A stretch of DNA of 64,000 nt from Lamellibrachia columna (lineage: Eukaryota; Annelida; Polychaeta; Sabellida; Siboglinidae), in assembly GCA_963662155.1 (NCBI GenBank), contig OY759269.1, positions 20,343,754 through 20,407,753 on the forward strand, read 5' to 3'. The position numbers and the translations under genes are program-made. Below the pieces are notes generated by a model, which was not told the DNA's origin, did no database searches, and worked only from the letters and a program-made list of their open reading frames with translations. This document shows, piece after piece, positions 12,390-25,352 of this stretch. Each line of letters starts with the position of its first letter. Positions within the stretch are counted from its first letter, which is position 1.

Positions 12390-12790
12390 TTTGCACCTCG
12401 GGAGCCAAACTTCTAGTGGTTCTTCAACGACCCCGCGAAGGTGTCGTAACAGGTTTTTTTTCGAAATTCACCTCACTATTACACTTTCTATGAACTATCG
12501 AATTGCCCTCTTGTAATGATTACGTACAATTGTCCGTGACGTGACACGTCCTTGTGTTTGTCCCAAGTTACGTACCACAAGGGATATTACCGTAATTGTC
12601 AGTATTACATCGCAATTACGAGAGTTGAAGAAGCCATCAAGATATTGACTGGCAGCACCAAGTACCAAGGCATAGATGGATAGTTATCTGACAATGCTAA
12701 GTATCCTGAAATTGTGTAAATATTGTTTTATCGTGACAGTCATTTACGAACTACCAATTTATCCAGATCATCATCTCCCAAAGTAGTGGC
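12390..12790 (+). repeat. Dispersed repeat carrying an exon-like segment (family D, copy 1)
   Basis: Collinear over about 350 bp with 45880-46285. The best-conserved part, 12600-12682, reads on the plus strand after a possible CAG acceptor as YYIAITRVEEAIKILTGS and then a stop. The other copy reads YNVAISRVVLQEAIKILTGS. This looks like the last exon of a gene captured by, or belonging to, a duplicated unit. The parent gene is not recognised. Confidence 0.55.
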
Positions 12791-12941
12791 TCAACATTTC
12801 TCAACTCGTTACCAAACGATCGTATTGCGATTTATCTGGATTTTAAGTGAACAGAACCGACTTAAAACATATATGCAACAATTTCAGTTATTGCTATCAA
12901 TGTGATTGACATGTGTCATTGTAGTGTAAACGGGTGTTGTG

Positions 12942-12950
<9 letters not shown>

Positions 12951-13018
<68 letters not shown>
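12951..13018. repeat. (TGCG)n microsatellite
   Basis: About 16 TGCG units. Confidence 0.96.
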
Positions 13019-13019
<1 letters not shown>

Positions 13020-13850
13020 TTGTGTATCCATGGTTATATGATTGACTCGATCAATACACAATTTGCTCATATGAAACAGCTTAAGGCCATCATGGAAATT
13101 AAGTTGCTGCAACATTAAAACAAACAAATCCTCCACCTGAATCTATATATAAAATTGGAATTAGCCTAGCCTTTACATAATATGGCTTTAAAGGTATTGG
13201 ACTAAATTTGCAAAATGGAGACTGCATTACATTTACTTATGAAACAATAAAAAGTTTGAAAAAAGTAGCTTCAAAATACTGGGTTTGTTTACATTATGTA
13301 AATTAGTAAAAAAAATTCACCTTTGAATTATTGTAAAGCAATCTGCAATGCACATTTATTACTAATTAATATACTCTATCATTATTTATAATTGTATTTT
13401 TACAAAAATACTATAGTGTCAACTTATAAATAAACATAATGCCACTGTCATTATTATTTTCTTAGATCAAAAATAATTTCATTTTTATTTAATAAATTCT
13501 GCTACCAGTATTTTTAGATAGATGAAAGGATTATATCAAGACAATAAAATGTTCATTCATTTAATCACCAACTGGCTGTTCCGACCAGAAAATCCATGAT
13601 ATGATTACCCTGATACAGTGGCAGACTCCGGTACAAAGGTCAGTGGTTTATCCAACCAACAAAGTTACATATAACAAATACATATAGACACCTTAAAGCA
13701 TTTGCACACAAAATAACATCAGAAATAGGTAAAACTCACAGGTGTAGCAAACTATAGAAGCATTTCAAACAAATGATTTCCTGCAGTACAAAGTCTGATA
13801 ATTTTTTATCATAGAATTATGTCATACAGCATAAACTATGTCTACTCAAA
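13019..13850. other. AT-rich intergenic stretch, no gene seen
   Basis: No ORF, splice-bounded exon or repeat of note was found between the TGCG run and the first family E element. Confidence 0.5.
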
Positions 13851-14024
13851 CATTCTGGCTGGCCAAATGTGTTTAATGAATCACGTTTTAATATAATTTT
13901 ACTGTTATCTGCTTAATTTGAATGTTTCACCTTGAATATCATGGTCACACAGCAAGGTGTATAAACAGATCAATTATATTATAACATTATGGTTCATTAA
14001 AACACATTTGGGCAGCCAAAACAT
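13851..14024. mobile_element. Fold-back MITE-like element, family E copy 1
   Basis: Inverted arms of about 45 bp. The left arm contains GGCCAAATGTGTTTAATGAA and the right arm contains GGTTCATTAAAACACATTTG. The internal block TGAATGTTTCACCTTGAATA is shared with the copy at 43700-43908. No coding content. Confidence 0.7.
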
Positions 14025-14776
14025 TAGTTTGTATATATTTCAAACTATATAATATGACTTTATGATAAAAACGATCAGTCTTTGTACCTTTAAATGATAC
14101 AGTTGATAAGTTTAGCCTGACAACACTTGACGACAAAATCAGCCCTGCCTCACCATGCAATCATCTACGAGGACAAAACACAGTAATACAACATTTCTGA
14201 ATATCCTGAATATCGCCATAAACTCTGGTAGACACAAAACAAAGAATACACCCACAAGTGTGCGTACATCATAGTATGTACATACAGTATATGTCAGTTG
14301 GATCTCTCTACTGTACGTTTTCTGTGTGCATGCGCGTATGTGTAGAATGGATTCATGTTTATCTACATATACATATTTAGAGAAGATCCCAAACTGTAAA
14401 TGTTGAATATTTGAAATAATGAGTTCAAGAAAACACAGACACATCTGTGGAACTGCAGCCACCATTTGTAACAACTGCATTGTGGGTAAAATAACAAAAC
14501 AGGTATTCAATCTAACCGAACTGATAATATGACAATAGTTTGGCAAGAGTGTCTGCAGTGTGTACTCAAATGTATTAATATATTTATTTTAATAACGACT
14601 TTAATTATGCACAGTTTAATACATTTAATAGATGTGTTTACTCTATGGTTTAGTAGAGCATATCTACACAAGATATGTAAAACATTCCATACCAACTGTG
14701 GTGAGCTAGTGTTACATCAGACGATTAAAGATACATACAGTCTGGTAATTGTTATCATAAAAGTGTTATAAACTGT

Positions 14777-15119
14777 ATCTATTCTGACAGCGTGAATGCC
14801 CAAACATGTTTTAATGAACCACCATTGTTTTTGAAATGTAATTAATTGAGCTAAATCATGCTTGATTATCAAAGGGGGGTAATAAGTGAACCACGATATC
14901 CATGTTCTTATTTGGGTTATTTATTACTTCCTACGACAAGAAAATATACTAGTTTTGTTGTTTGTATTTTTGTAATGACTGTAGTGACACTGCTCCGAAT
15001 ATTAGGCGGCCCCTGCTGAATGGTAAGATTGATATTCGTAAACAGATAAGTGAAATTATATTTTAAAATTGTGGTTCATTAAAACAACTTTGGACGGTTG
15101 AGATGCTAGAATAGAAAAC
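14777..15119. mobile_element. Fold-back MITE-like element, family E copy 2
   Basis: The ends are inverted relatives: CAAACATGTTTTAATGAACC near 14800 and GTGGTTCATTAAAACAACTT near 15071. The outer arms (TCTATTCT and AGAATAGA) extend the terminal inverted repeat. Confidence 0.65.
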
Positions 15120-15939
15120 GTTTATACTATATTATAAGGAGTTTATGATAAAAATGATCAGATTTTGTACCAGTAAGAAAATCCTGTGAAACAGTAAATA
15201 CACAAGTAAAGTTATCACAGCGTTACATAGTGAGAAGTTGAACAACAGGACATAGATAAATTCTAGTTGCCTGAAACGTATCTGACAAACTAGCACTAGC
15301 ACTCCTAGTACCACATATAAAGTGTCACAGGATCATTGGGCAAAGTACCTTGATTGTGAACCAATCATATAAGACACAAATAGGCGGACTATTTGGAGAG
15401 TTGCCATGGAAACCATTTCGCATTGAGAAAAACAAAACTCACGCAACAAAACATCTAGACTCTACACTCATACATTAAAGTCCAGAGTATGGTTGTCTGA
15501 AATTCAAACATAAGTACATATTAATTTACAAACCTTCAAACAGTTAAAACCACATAAAACAAAACAATAATTAAAACTGCATACAAGATTCTTTAACAAA
15601 GGATTTCGTTAAAACCATTTGTTAAAATCATGCCAACCTAAATGATACGGGTCACCTAAAACACATAAGTATCTACCTGGGCAGGTGTTAAATGGGGTCT
15701 AAACAGCTACTGATAAAACACAGCTGACTCAGTGTCTAACAGATTATTAAATAAATAAATAACTACGTCAACTTAAATGCTTTATCACACGGCAAGACTC
15801 CAAACACCTCAATGTCACAAAGTGTCAACCCCTCAGTGCCACCAAATGAAAACATACGAGTTACCAAATGAGAAACCTGTGTCACCAAGTATGAACACAT
15901 TGCAGTCACCTTATGAACACCTCAATGTTACATAACATA

Positions 15940-16145
15940 GTGTTACCATGAATGAACACATTAATGCCACTATGAATGAATACATTAGTGTCACCATGAA
16001 TGAACACATTAGTGTCACCATAAATGAACACATTAATGTCACCTTGAATGGACACATTAGTGTCACCATAAATGAAAACATTAATGAACACATTAGTGTC
16101 ACATTGAATGAACACATTAGTGTCACCATAAATGAACAAAGTAGT
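15940..16145. repeat. 24-bp minisatellite
   Basis: About eight copies of a unit like CACCATGAATGAACACATTA plus GTGT. Because 24 is a multiple of three, several frames on both strands stay open (8-residue repeats); this is not evidence of a gene. Confidence 0.9.
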
Positions 16146-16149
16146 GTCA

Positions 16150-16932
16150 CCACACCACAATTTCATAAACCACCTCATAGTGCCACCACTAAATGTGACA
16201 TCATATGTCACCAAATGCAGAACACATGGTAATTCATGTTGTTTTTTTAGAATAAAATGTTGCTGTGTGGAAGCAATGAACACAGAGTTTATGGATATAT
16301 CAAAGTTCTTGCTTTGATATGTTGCCAGATTTCACACCACCAACTGACAGATATAGATGTTAAAATTCACAACTTTGATACAAAGTTCTGTAAGTAGTTG
16401 ATTTGTTGACCTGTTAAAATGTGGACTTGGCGACGTTGCTGAGTGAAGCTAACAGGTCCACAGCCTCTAGCTAATATATGACAGAGACAGATGTGATTTC
16501 ATAACAAAGGGTGACACAGATGAAGTGAATATATGGTATTGGCAAGAGAGCAAGTTTGACAACAGTAGAGAGTTATGTACAACATATCACAATATGGACA
16601 TCAACTGCTTGCCGATGGAGATGATCTAGTATGAGGAGACAATGCCATCACACTATAGCTATACAATGTAATCACATTAACATTTATAATAATGATATAA
16701 TATAATATCAATTGGTTCATGGAGGTTTGACTGAGCTGAACAGTTCTTGTGGTCCAGTCAAAGTTTTCAAGACATTAAAATGGAGATTGTCAACAATAAC
16801 TATGTCTGACCAGACCACATTAACCATGAAGGCAAGAAATAATAACATGCTGCCAGATATGTGAATATATGTAATGATAATATGCCTGAGTTAGCGACTT
16901 AAGATAGCCATAGAATAATAAATAGCAGACAG
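16150..16932. other. Intergenic, no gene seen
   Basis: AT-rich unique-looking sequence. It could hold the 3' UTR of the kinase gene if the exon at 16933-17146 belongs to it. Confidence 0.4.
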
Positions 16933-17146
16933 TTAGCTCAGATCACGCTCTTTAGCCTTGGTATGCAAGTGATCTAAAGGAGTAAACCCTAACAGAAAAT
17001 CCGGAGTGAAGCCCTGAAGGCGGTCTGACGTCAACCTTGCCATCCTTCCAGCAGCTCCTGCAGCCGAGCTGTTACCAAATGCATTCCTGTGGACTCCACC
17101 AGTGAGGCAGAGAGGGAGATCCACACACTTCGCCCAAGCTTGTGCG
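16933..17146 (-). CDS. Candidate terminal exon, gene uncertain
   Basis: It follows a good polypyrimidine acceptor (TTTCCTCTCCAG). After one leading base the frame is open for 70 codons, with protein-like content (VDLPLCLTGGVHRNAFGNSS; LTSDRLQGFTPDFLLGFTPL), to TAA. It needs two bases carried over from an upstream exon, and none of the kinase exons I placed ends in that phase. It may be an alternative kinase 3' end with an unseen exon, or a separate gene. Confidence 0.35.
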
Positions 17147-17434
17147 CTGGAGAGGAAACTTCAGTGGTGCAAACCACTGTCTTTCGAGAAAGAAGATTTT
17201 AGCTCAGTACAGGTGTCTGGCTTTGGCCCAGGTGTGTTTGTGTGAAATGTTCTGTTTTGATACAAGACATTGCTGTACCTTGACATTTGGATAAACTGGA
17301 AGGGAAAGAGATTGTTCCCTGTTGTTCCAACACACCACATTGCACCCGTAGAGAAAAATAATGTGCTCTTTCTCAAACTAATACTCCACGAGCAATGTTA
17401 CCAATATAAAATCACATGAATCGTTGGTGAACAG

Positions 17435-17677
17435 CTAATACAAAAAGCACTGAAAACATCCCAGGAGAGAAACCCTTGTGAGAAATCGACAGGTGATTAG
17501 CTCCAGATGGCTATCACAGGTAAAAGCCACAGGTGTGGTTTTGTATAATTCTGGAGCTTCATGGTGTCGCTCCAAAGATGGCTCCACAAAGGCCAGCAGG
17601 GACAGTTTTAGATCCAGAATGCTAGAGAACCCATGCTTGGGTTTGACCGACTCCAGTCCAGATATGTCGACAGACAG
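17435..17677 (-). other. Open frame continuing past a TGA
   Basis: The putative last kinase exon ends at TGA (17678-17680). The same frame then stays open for 80 codons to TAG at 17435-17437, and the translation looks protein-like (LESVKPKHGFSSILDLKLSL; FVEPSLERHHEAPELYKTTP). No strong donor lies just before the TGA. Possible readings are a nonsense change, a sequence error, readthrough, or chance. Confidence 0.35.
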
Positions 17678-20600
17678 TCAGACCAACATCCCGTCAAGGG
17701 ACGCGACCGACTCATTCCACGTAAACGTTGCATTTGGATCTTCTCTCTGGAACGCGTCAACACCATTTCATATTTCGTGCTCCAATAGATATTATTCCCA
17801 TTTTTACAGTCCAGTTTCCTTCAACATGTTATTTATCTCTCAAGAAACTTGTGGGAGCTTCTGGCTGATGTCTTGGTTCAGGGCCAGGAACTCCCACCTC
17901 TCCAGTGGTCACATGACAAGCCCGCAACAACATCAGTTTGCTGACGAAGTCTGAGTGAGTTGGTCAAAATATTCAGAGAATACAAATAAGTTTCTTGAGA
18001 GATAAATAACATGTCAAATGCAACAATCCAAGAAACAAAAATGTCCACATAGGCAAGGAACAATTTACCTTTGTTACATAGTGACGTTTCAGCAACTTTC
18101 ATTTACCATGTTTTTTGCTGTTAGACGACTTTCAGAAATTGTCTCATTGAACATTTCTGAATGAACTGATAGGCTTAGAACTGCCAAGCGGTGGCATCAG
18201 CTTACTTTGGCAAATAATTCTAATAAAATAGATTAACAAATGCAAAGAAAAGTGTGCAAACTACAATTGGACTTTTTCCCAACTGAAGTTTACATACTAA
18301 TTATCCATTTATACATGGACCTGTGTTGTAAAAGTTTGAATCATCCGTACCGATCTGTCAAGCGCGTCATCTGACATGGCATCAAGACTGGCCTCAGTGC
18401 TGGCACTCGTTGCCAGGGGGCGCATGCGGTGTCGTCGATGCTGTTGCCATGACGAATTTAATAAAGCTCCAGTACTTCGAGTAATCTGCAACATCACCAA
18501 GTAAATGTAAAATATGTAACATAAATACACTTCATCGCCATCATGAAACAAGACAGCACAAATTCAAAAGGCACTAACTCAAAATGCCTACATGGAGTTC
18601 AGTGTTAGTGAAGGAACAGTGTAGTGTAGATATCAGAAAGTACAACAGAACATAACGTAAAACAATAGGCAGGTCCATGTATAAATGGATAAACAGAATT
18701 TAATCAAATTGCGGGATGACTAAAAAACAGAATTTTTTTTTTTCAAAAGTTTACTTTTAATTAACTTAAAATAACTTGTAGTAAAATTTTCAGTTAACTT
18801 ATTTTCTTACAAAGTAATTAGATTAATGTCATCCACATGTATAGACACAGGTAAAAGGACATTGGCTCAGTGGGTAACACTGGGAGTTTATAGGATGTGC
18901 AGCCGGTCAACTATTTTACCCTCTTGTCACCTGTAAAATAGTTGATTACTTCCAGCACTGATGCCACTGAGCTGGTGTTGTGTTGTATATGACAAGAACA
19001 CCGACTTTTGGTTAGTTAATGAGCACTGAGTATAGATTTACATACATACATCTGGGTTAGATAATGTACACAAACTTTAGATACACATGTATTGTGAAAG
19101 TCAACTTAATCATTAACTTAACTAGTTAACTTAATAAATTAATAAATTAACCAGTTAACTTTCAAAATACAAGTTAACTTAACTTAATCTAAAATAATCT
19201 AAGATTAACTTGACTTAACTAGTTAACATAGTAGACTGATCGCCCCATGCCTGGTGCAGTCTAAAATAAGTCTGTCAACAATGGGACGGACGATTCCTTC
19301 CTATAAGACCAAATTAGGACGCTGTCATAGGAGCCATCATCATTCTGATCTTGGGTTATGTACAAGAAGTGAAACCCTCAATTCCTATGGTCAATGACTT
19401 GAGGATGACCTTCACCTTGGGCTGGCTGTAGTACTGTTGACCAGTGGCCTGCTGAAGGGCTGACCACACAGTGGGGGAGAGAGTTTTTTTGTGCGATCGC
19501 CGATGATGACCCAGATCTTCGGAGCGCAGTCTCATGTGTTGGTGCTGCCGAAGCCGAGTGTCGAGAGGCGGCTCTGATATAAGACTCTGGTTGAGCTGTG
19601 TCTACAACACGACGTGTCATCTGTGTCAGGGTGTGTTACTGTGTGTCACCAGGTGTGTCAGAGTGTCACTGGGGTGTATAAAAGGGATGTGTCTGAGTGT
19701 GTCAAAGTGTGTCACTGGGGTGTATCAAAGGGGTGTGTTAGTGTGTGTCACTGGGATGTATCAAAGGGATGTGTTAGTGTGTCATTGGGGTTTGTTCGTG
19801 TCACTAGAGAATGTCAGGGTGTGTCATTGGGGTGTGTCTGAATGTGTCAGTGTATGTCACTGGGGTATGTCAGAATGTGTCACTAGGGTGTGTCAGTGAG
19901 TCTCAGAGTGTGTCACTGGGGTGTGTCATACTGTGTCACTGGAATGTGTCAGGTTTTTTCATGGTTTAGTATGTCCTGTGTCTGGTTATTCCAGTGTCTG
20001 TGCGCCATGTTTGTTGGTGATGTCACACCTTTCATATAATATGTCCTGTCCATGTCCTGTCACTAACCTGCGGCGAGTCAAGGAAAGTGTCGACACTCAT
20101 GGCCCGTGACATTGTGTCGGTGAACTGGGGCCAGTCTGCGTCATCGTCGACCGACACACACCGCTGCTTGGCACTTAGCTGAAACAACAACAGGTTTGTG
20201 TGTCGGTGCTAACTACACGAACTAACTAACAAACTAACTACACGCACTAACTAACAAACTAACTGCATGAACTAACTAACAAACTAACTACATGAACTAA
20301 CTAACAAACTAACTACACGAACTAACTAACAAACTAACTACACGAACTAACTAACAAACTAACTACACGAACTAACTAACAAAGTAACTACACGAACTAA
20401 CTAACAAAGTAACTACACGAACTAACTAACAAACTAACTACACGAACTAACAAACTAACTAACAAACTAACTACACGAACTAACTAACAAACTAACTACA
20501 CGAACTAACTAACAAACTAACTATACGAACTAACTAACAAACTAACTACACGAACTAACTAACAAACTATACGAACTAACTAACAAACTAACTACACGAA

Positions 20601-23600
20601 CTAACAAACTAACTAACAAACTAACTACACGAACTAACTAACAAGCTAACTACACGAACTAGCTAGTGTCATACCATGCACAGCTTCAACATGAGAACAT
20701 TCAAATCAAATCAGTATTATAAATATCTTAAAACACCTTTCAAAATTTGTAAAAAGATTAAAGTTAGTTCTTATATAGCGCTGTGTCCAGTCCTTGGGAC
20801 TGCTCAAAGCACTGTACACCTGCTTATTCCAATGACATCTCTACTTCTCTGGGAAGCATTCAGGCATGCTGCAATTACTGCGCAAAGACTATTCGTTCAC
20901 ATTTATACAGTTTAGTGAACTGAAACAATGTGGAGTAAAAAAACTGCCTAAACTTCTAAATGGCAGCAAGAGGATTTGAAACCGGGTCGTATTTCCACCC
21001 TAAATCCCCGGCGTTCCCTCGCTCTACTGGTGACTCATGAGTGTCCCTGTTCACGATATCATGTTTAGCAATTCTGGTTCGGTTCGCTTCGCCTTGATTC
21101 TGGTTTGCTATACTCACTAGGGAATCGTTGAGGAAGATGTCCATGATACTGCTATGATATCGCGGTGAGCTAATCTCATGTCCGTCGGCAAACGCGCTCA
21201 GCAACAGGCTGCAGCTTGTCTGTAATGCACACATTCAGTATCATAAGAATAACTTGTGTTTACCTATAAAATAAGTATCAGGAGAATAACTTGTCTATAA
21301 CGCACACATTCAGTGTCATGAGAATAACTTGGGTGTATGAATAAATCCAGTGTCGTAAGCGCATATCGCCAATCTGGGATTACTTGCTATCATGTCTTGA
21401 ATGTGTGTGTGTATGTGCGTGTATGCACGTGCGAGTGTGTGTGCATGCATATGTGTATATGCATGGACTGCATGTGCAAGTGTGTGTGCATGTGTGCTTG
21501 AACAAACATATTATTTAGTTTTAATGAAACTTGCCATGCACACATGCATGTGTGTGCATGTGCAAGTTTCATTAAAACTAAATAAAATGTTTGTTCAACT
21601 GAGTTTATATGTTGTAATCGATAGTAGATTGGTTAAATTTTTAGCGAAACGATTCTGAAATGTGACCAAAAAAAAATTTATTGATGAGGATACTTTAATC
21701 ATTGAGAGATGAACTTGCCTCTTTACATAGGAGACTGTCAAAGTTGAGTTCACGGAAGAAAGCCTCTTTCTGTAGCATCTTCAGGTCATGTGTCCTTGAT
21801 GACGGATTTCTTCTCAACAACTGCAGACAATCAGACTATTGAGTAAACAACTGTAGTCATCAAGTAAACAACACAGCCTTAATGTGTATTGTGTACCTCT
21901 TTATCTAGTAAATAACTACAATTACAGCCACCCACATGCACGCACACAAACACCCTGGGTTATAGTATGTCAAACAAACGGTTAAAGCCTCTTTATCAAG
22001 TTAAAAACAAAATAATGACATACCCCTTACTCCTCTTTTACCCAGTGCCTTCCCTCCCTGGCTCCCTGGCACATCCATCCATATGTTGACAACTCTAACA
22101 TTATTTACCAATTTCGAGACTGCTTAACCATTTTGTTTTGATGTGCCTCTGAACACAGGCTTCTGAAGATTTAGGCACAATAGAAGTTGTTATATTATAT
22201 CATATGTGTAACTTTCATCTAGCTGGCCAAGGCTGGGCTGAAGGGAGTAATCTCCTGCCTCAGTGTAAAATTGGGCTCATTTAGTAAATTGAATTAAACT
22301 TCACCTAACTGGAATTAACACCAGCAGGATACCAGAGAACGACAGATGAATGCAGTGTTGAAGGACGAGTACCCCTACCTTCCTTGTACACTTGCGGGCC
22401 TGCCAACTGAAGGCCTGGTTCACAGGCAGGTCATAGATATGGGTCGCAACACACTTTGCCATCTCTGCGTGGTCTCGGGCCCCGTGCACTGGAAACTACA
22501 AGAGCAACATCGTCCATGCATATCCAACCAACCACAGGGTAGAAATGAAAATGGACGTCCAATGTTTTGACTCTTCCACAGTGATACAATACATGATCTA
22601 CTGGGCACAGTATTTCACATCCAGGTTCCAGTCATATGAATGAAGTGCCAGTGATTTTGAGATGGTTAGAGGGTTACATGTCTGATGGCTGATTGGCAGC
22701 GTGTAGGCGTGTCAATGACGGAAGGATCCCTTGCACATGTAGACAAAATCCTCTCATTTTTGGTAACATATGACGGGGCGTTCTGTAGATGGTCAGTGAC
22801 ACGCCATACAACAACTTGTGTAGCTGTACAGCTGTAGAAACATGGCCACCTATGGAAAACCAAATAATGATCTGTCCCCTACTTACATGTCCAGCGAGCA
22901 GTGCATACATCATGATGCCGAGGGACCACCAGTCAACTGAGTGTCCGTACGGCCATGTAGAGAGAATCTCCGGTGCTGAAACAGCAAGCTTATGTATGTT
23001 CGTGCTCTTGTTTAATGTTTACTGATTTAAATAGCATAACATTTTATAGTATAGCTATGGTGATGTTAAAAACCAATTTTGGTTACTATTAAACATACAT
23101 GACATTGGATGACCCCTTACTACTGAGCTCTATATTTGTTAATGCTGCCCTATTAAAATATTCTGACATAACAGCCTTTCCCACACTTGTAATTGATAAA
23201 GTAGCCAGTGATACTGGAACACTCGGTACATGTAATAATAGTGAACTTCTATGGCGCCTGTATCCTCAGGAACCTGAGCTAAGAGGCACAACAAACCAGA
23301 ATCATTAAGCATAATCATGAACAGAGATGCACAAAAGTCATTATCTGGAAAAGGGACCACCGAAGATTTATGGTGGAAATGCAATTTGGAATAAATATGT
23401 CTTTGATTTTTTTTTGGAAGGTAGCTATAGTTTCAGATGATTTCAAAGAGATGGGGAGATCATTCCAGACAGTTTTAGGAACAATAAGTTGTTGTGAAAT
23501 AGATCGCCTGAGCTGTCTATTATTTGAAAGATGCAGGAGACTAGCCAATTAGGATGGTTGTTAAAGGTAAGGTACGTTCTTATATAGCACGGTATCCAGT

Positions 23601-25284
23601 CCGTACGACTGCTCAGAGTGCTTTACACTTCACCCCCTGGCAGACCTATTCATTCCAAGGCCATCTCAACTTCTCTGGGAAGCACTCAGCCATGCTGCAA
23701 TTGCGCGAAGACTATTCGTTCACATTTCCACCACTGTCTGTATTGCCAGGTACTCATTTATACAGCTGAGTGAACTGTGGCAACGTGGTGTGATCAAACT
23801 TGCCAAAGGTTCGAAGCGACCGCAGTGGGATTTGAAACCGGGTTCTCTCGATTGAGAGTCCGGCCTTCTAACCAGTATGCCATCGCGCCCCATGATCTAT
23901 TGCCCCGTTGGGTAGATAGATCATGGTATGTAAGAGTGGACAGTTTAAAACTGATTTGATACAGTTACTATGACCACCTGATACCTACCTATGTAGTGCA
24001 GAGTGCCACAGATAGTGCGTGTTCTCTGTCCAGACTGGAGCCTCTTGGCCAGGCCAAAGTCAATCAGCTGAAGGTGTCCTGCAGAAATCAGTGTTTAACA
24101 TACATACTGTATTTGACCTAGTATGCCTACAGTACGCTTGAAAAAAAATTGGTCCATGAAAAAATGTCAGGAAATCTGTTCTTATAAGCGTACACCAAAA
24201 GTAGACAATAGGGTAACTGCTTAACACTAGTGGTGTCATTTGGTGACTAGTGTAGAACAACTGAAAAGTGGTGCCAACTGTTCTACACCAGATGGCGACA
24301 TTCAATAATACAATTATGGATCTTGCTGATAAAAACGGGGTTGTATGTTAATTAGGGCATGTACGCTTAATAGGTCGAATACGGTACTTTTTTATTCCTT
24401 TAAATACACACTTTTTTATTAATGGTACAGTCACTGACCGGTGGCCAGGCCATCCTCGTTACACCTGGACAGGACAACTGTTCCTGCCTCAGCTAACCGG
24501 GATACATATTTGTTTAGTAATGCAACATATCCTATACCCTAATACCATAGTGGTTGTACATTGTATACATCAGAATTGGAGTAAAGGTTTGTTCAATTCC
24601 AGTTACTTTATTCCAATTACTTTTGTGAATGGTATTTTCATTCCTATTCCTGAATTAGAATAGTTAAAGCTGCATCCTCAACACAGTTGGTTTAATTAAA
24701 GAGTGCACCCCTTTGTTGAAATCATCAACTGAATTGAATTTCATTGTTAGATCAAGTAACTTGAGAAAGTGAATAGCAAGAGATCAACACACAATTATAA
24801 AAGTGAATAGCAAGAGATCAACACACAATAAAGTGAATAACAAGAGATCAACACACAATAAAGTGAATAACAAGAGATCAGCACACAGTTATAAAAGTGA
24901 ATAGCAAGAGATCAACACACAATTATAAAAGTGAATAGCAAGAGATCAACACACAATAAAGTGAATAACAAGAGATCAACACACAATTATAAAAGTGAAT
25001 AGCAAGAGATCAACACACAATAAAGTGAATAACAAGAGATCAACAAACAGTTATAAAAGTGAATAGCAACAGATCAACATACAATAAAGTGAATAGCAAC
25101 AGATCAACACACAATTATAAAAGTGAATAGCAAGAGATCAACATACAATAAAGTGAATAACAAGAGATCAACACACAATTATAAAAGAATATAAAATCCG
25201 ACTTAATCTACCTCTGTACTATGTGTACTAGACCAATGGGCTCGTCTAAAGAAAATATGCAATATTTATAACAACTGGGTAAAC

Positions 25285-25352
<68 letters not shown>

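Noticed and set aside
17478..17954. 158-codon plus-strand ORF
   Set aside because: Antisense to more convincing minus-strand frames; no domain content or splice support.
20212..20667. Regular repeats resembling a CRISPR array
   Set aside because: Units are contiguous with no unique spacers, in a metazoan intron; it is a minisatellite.
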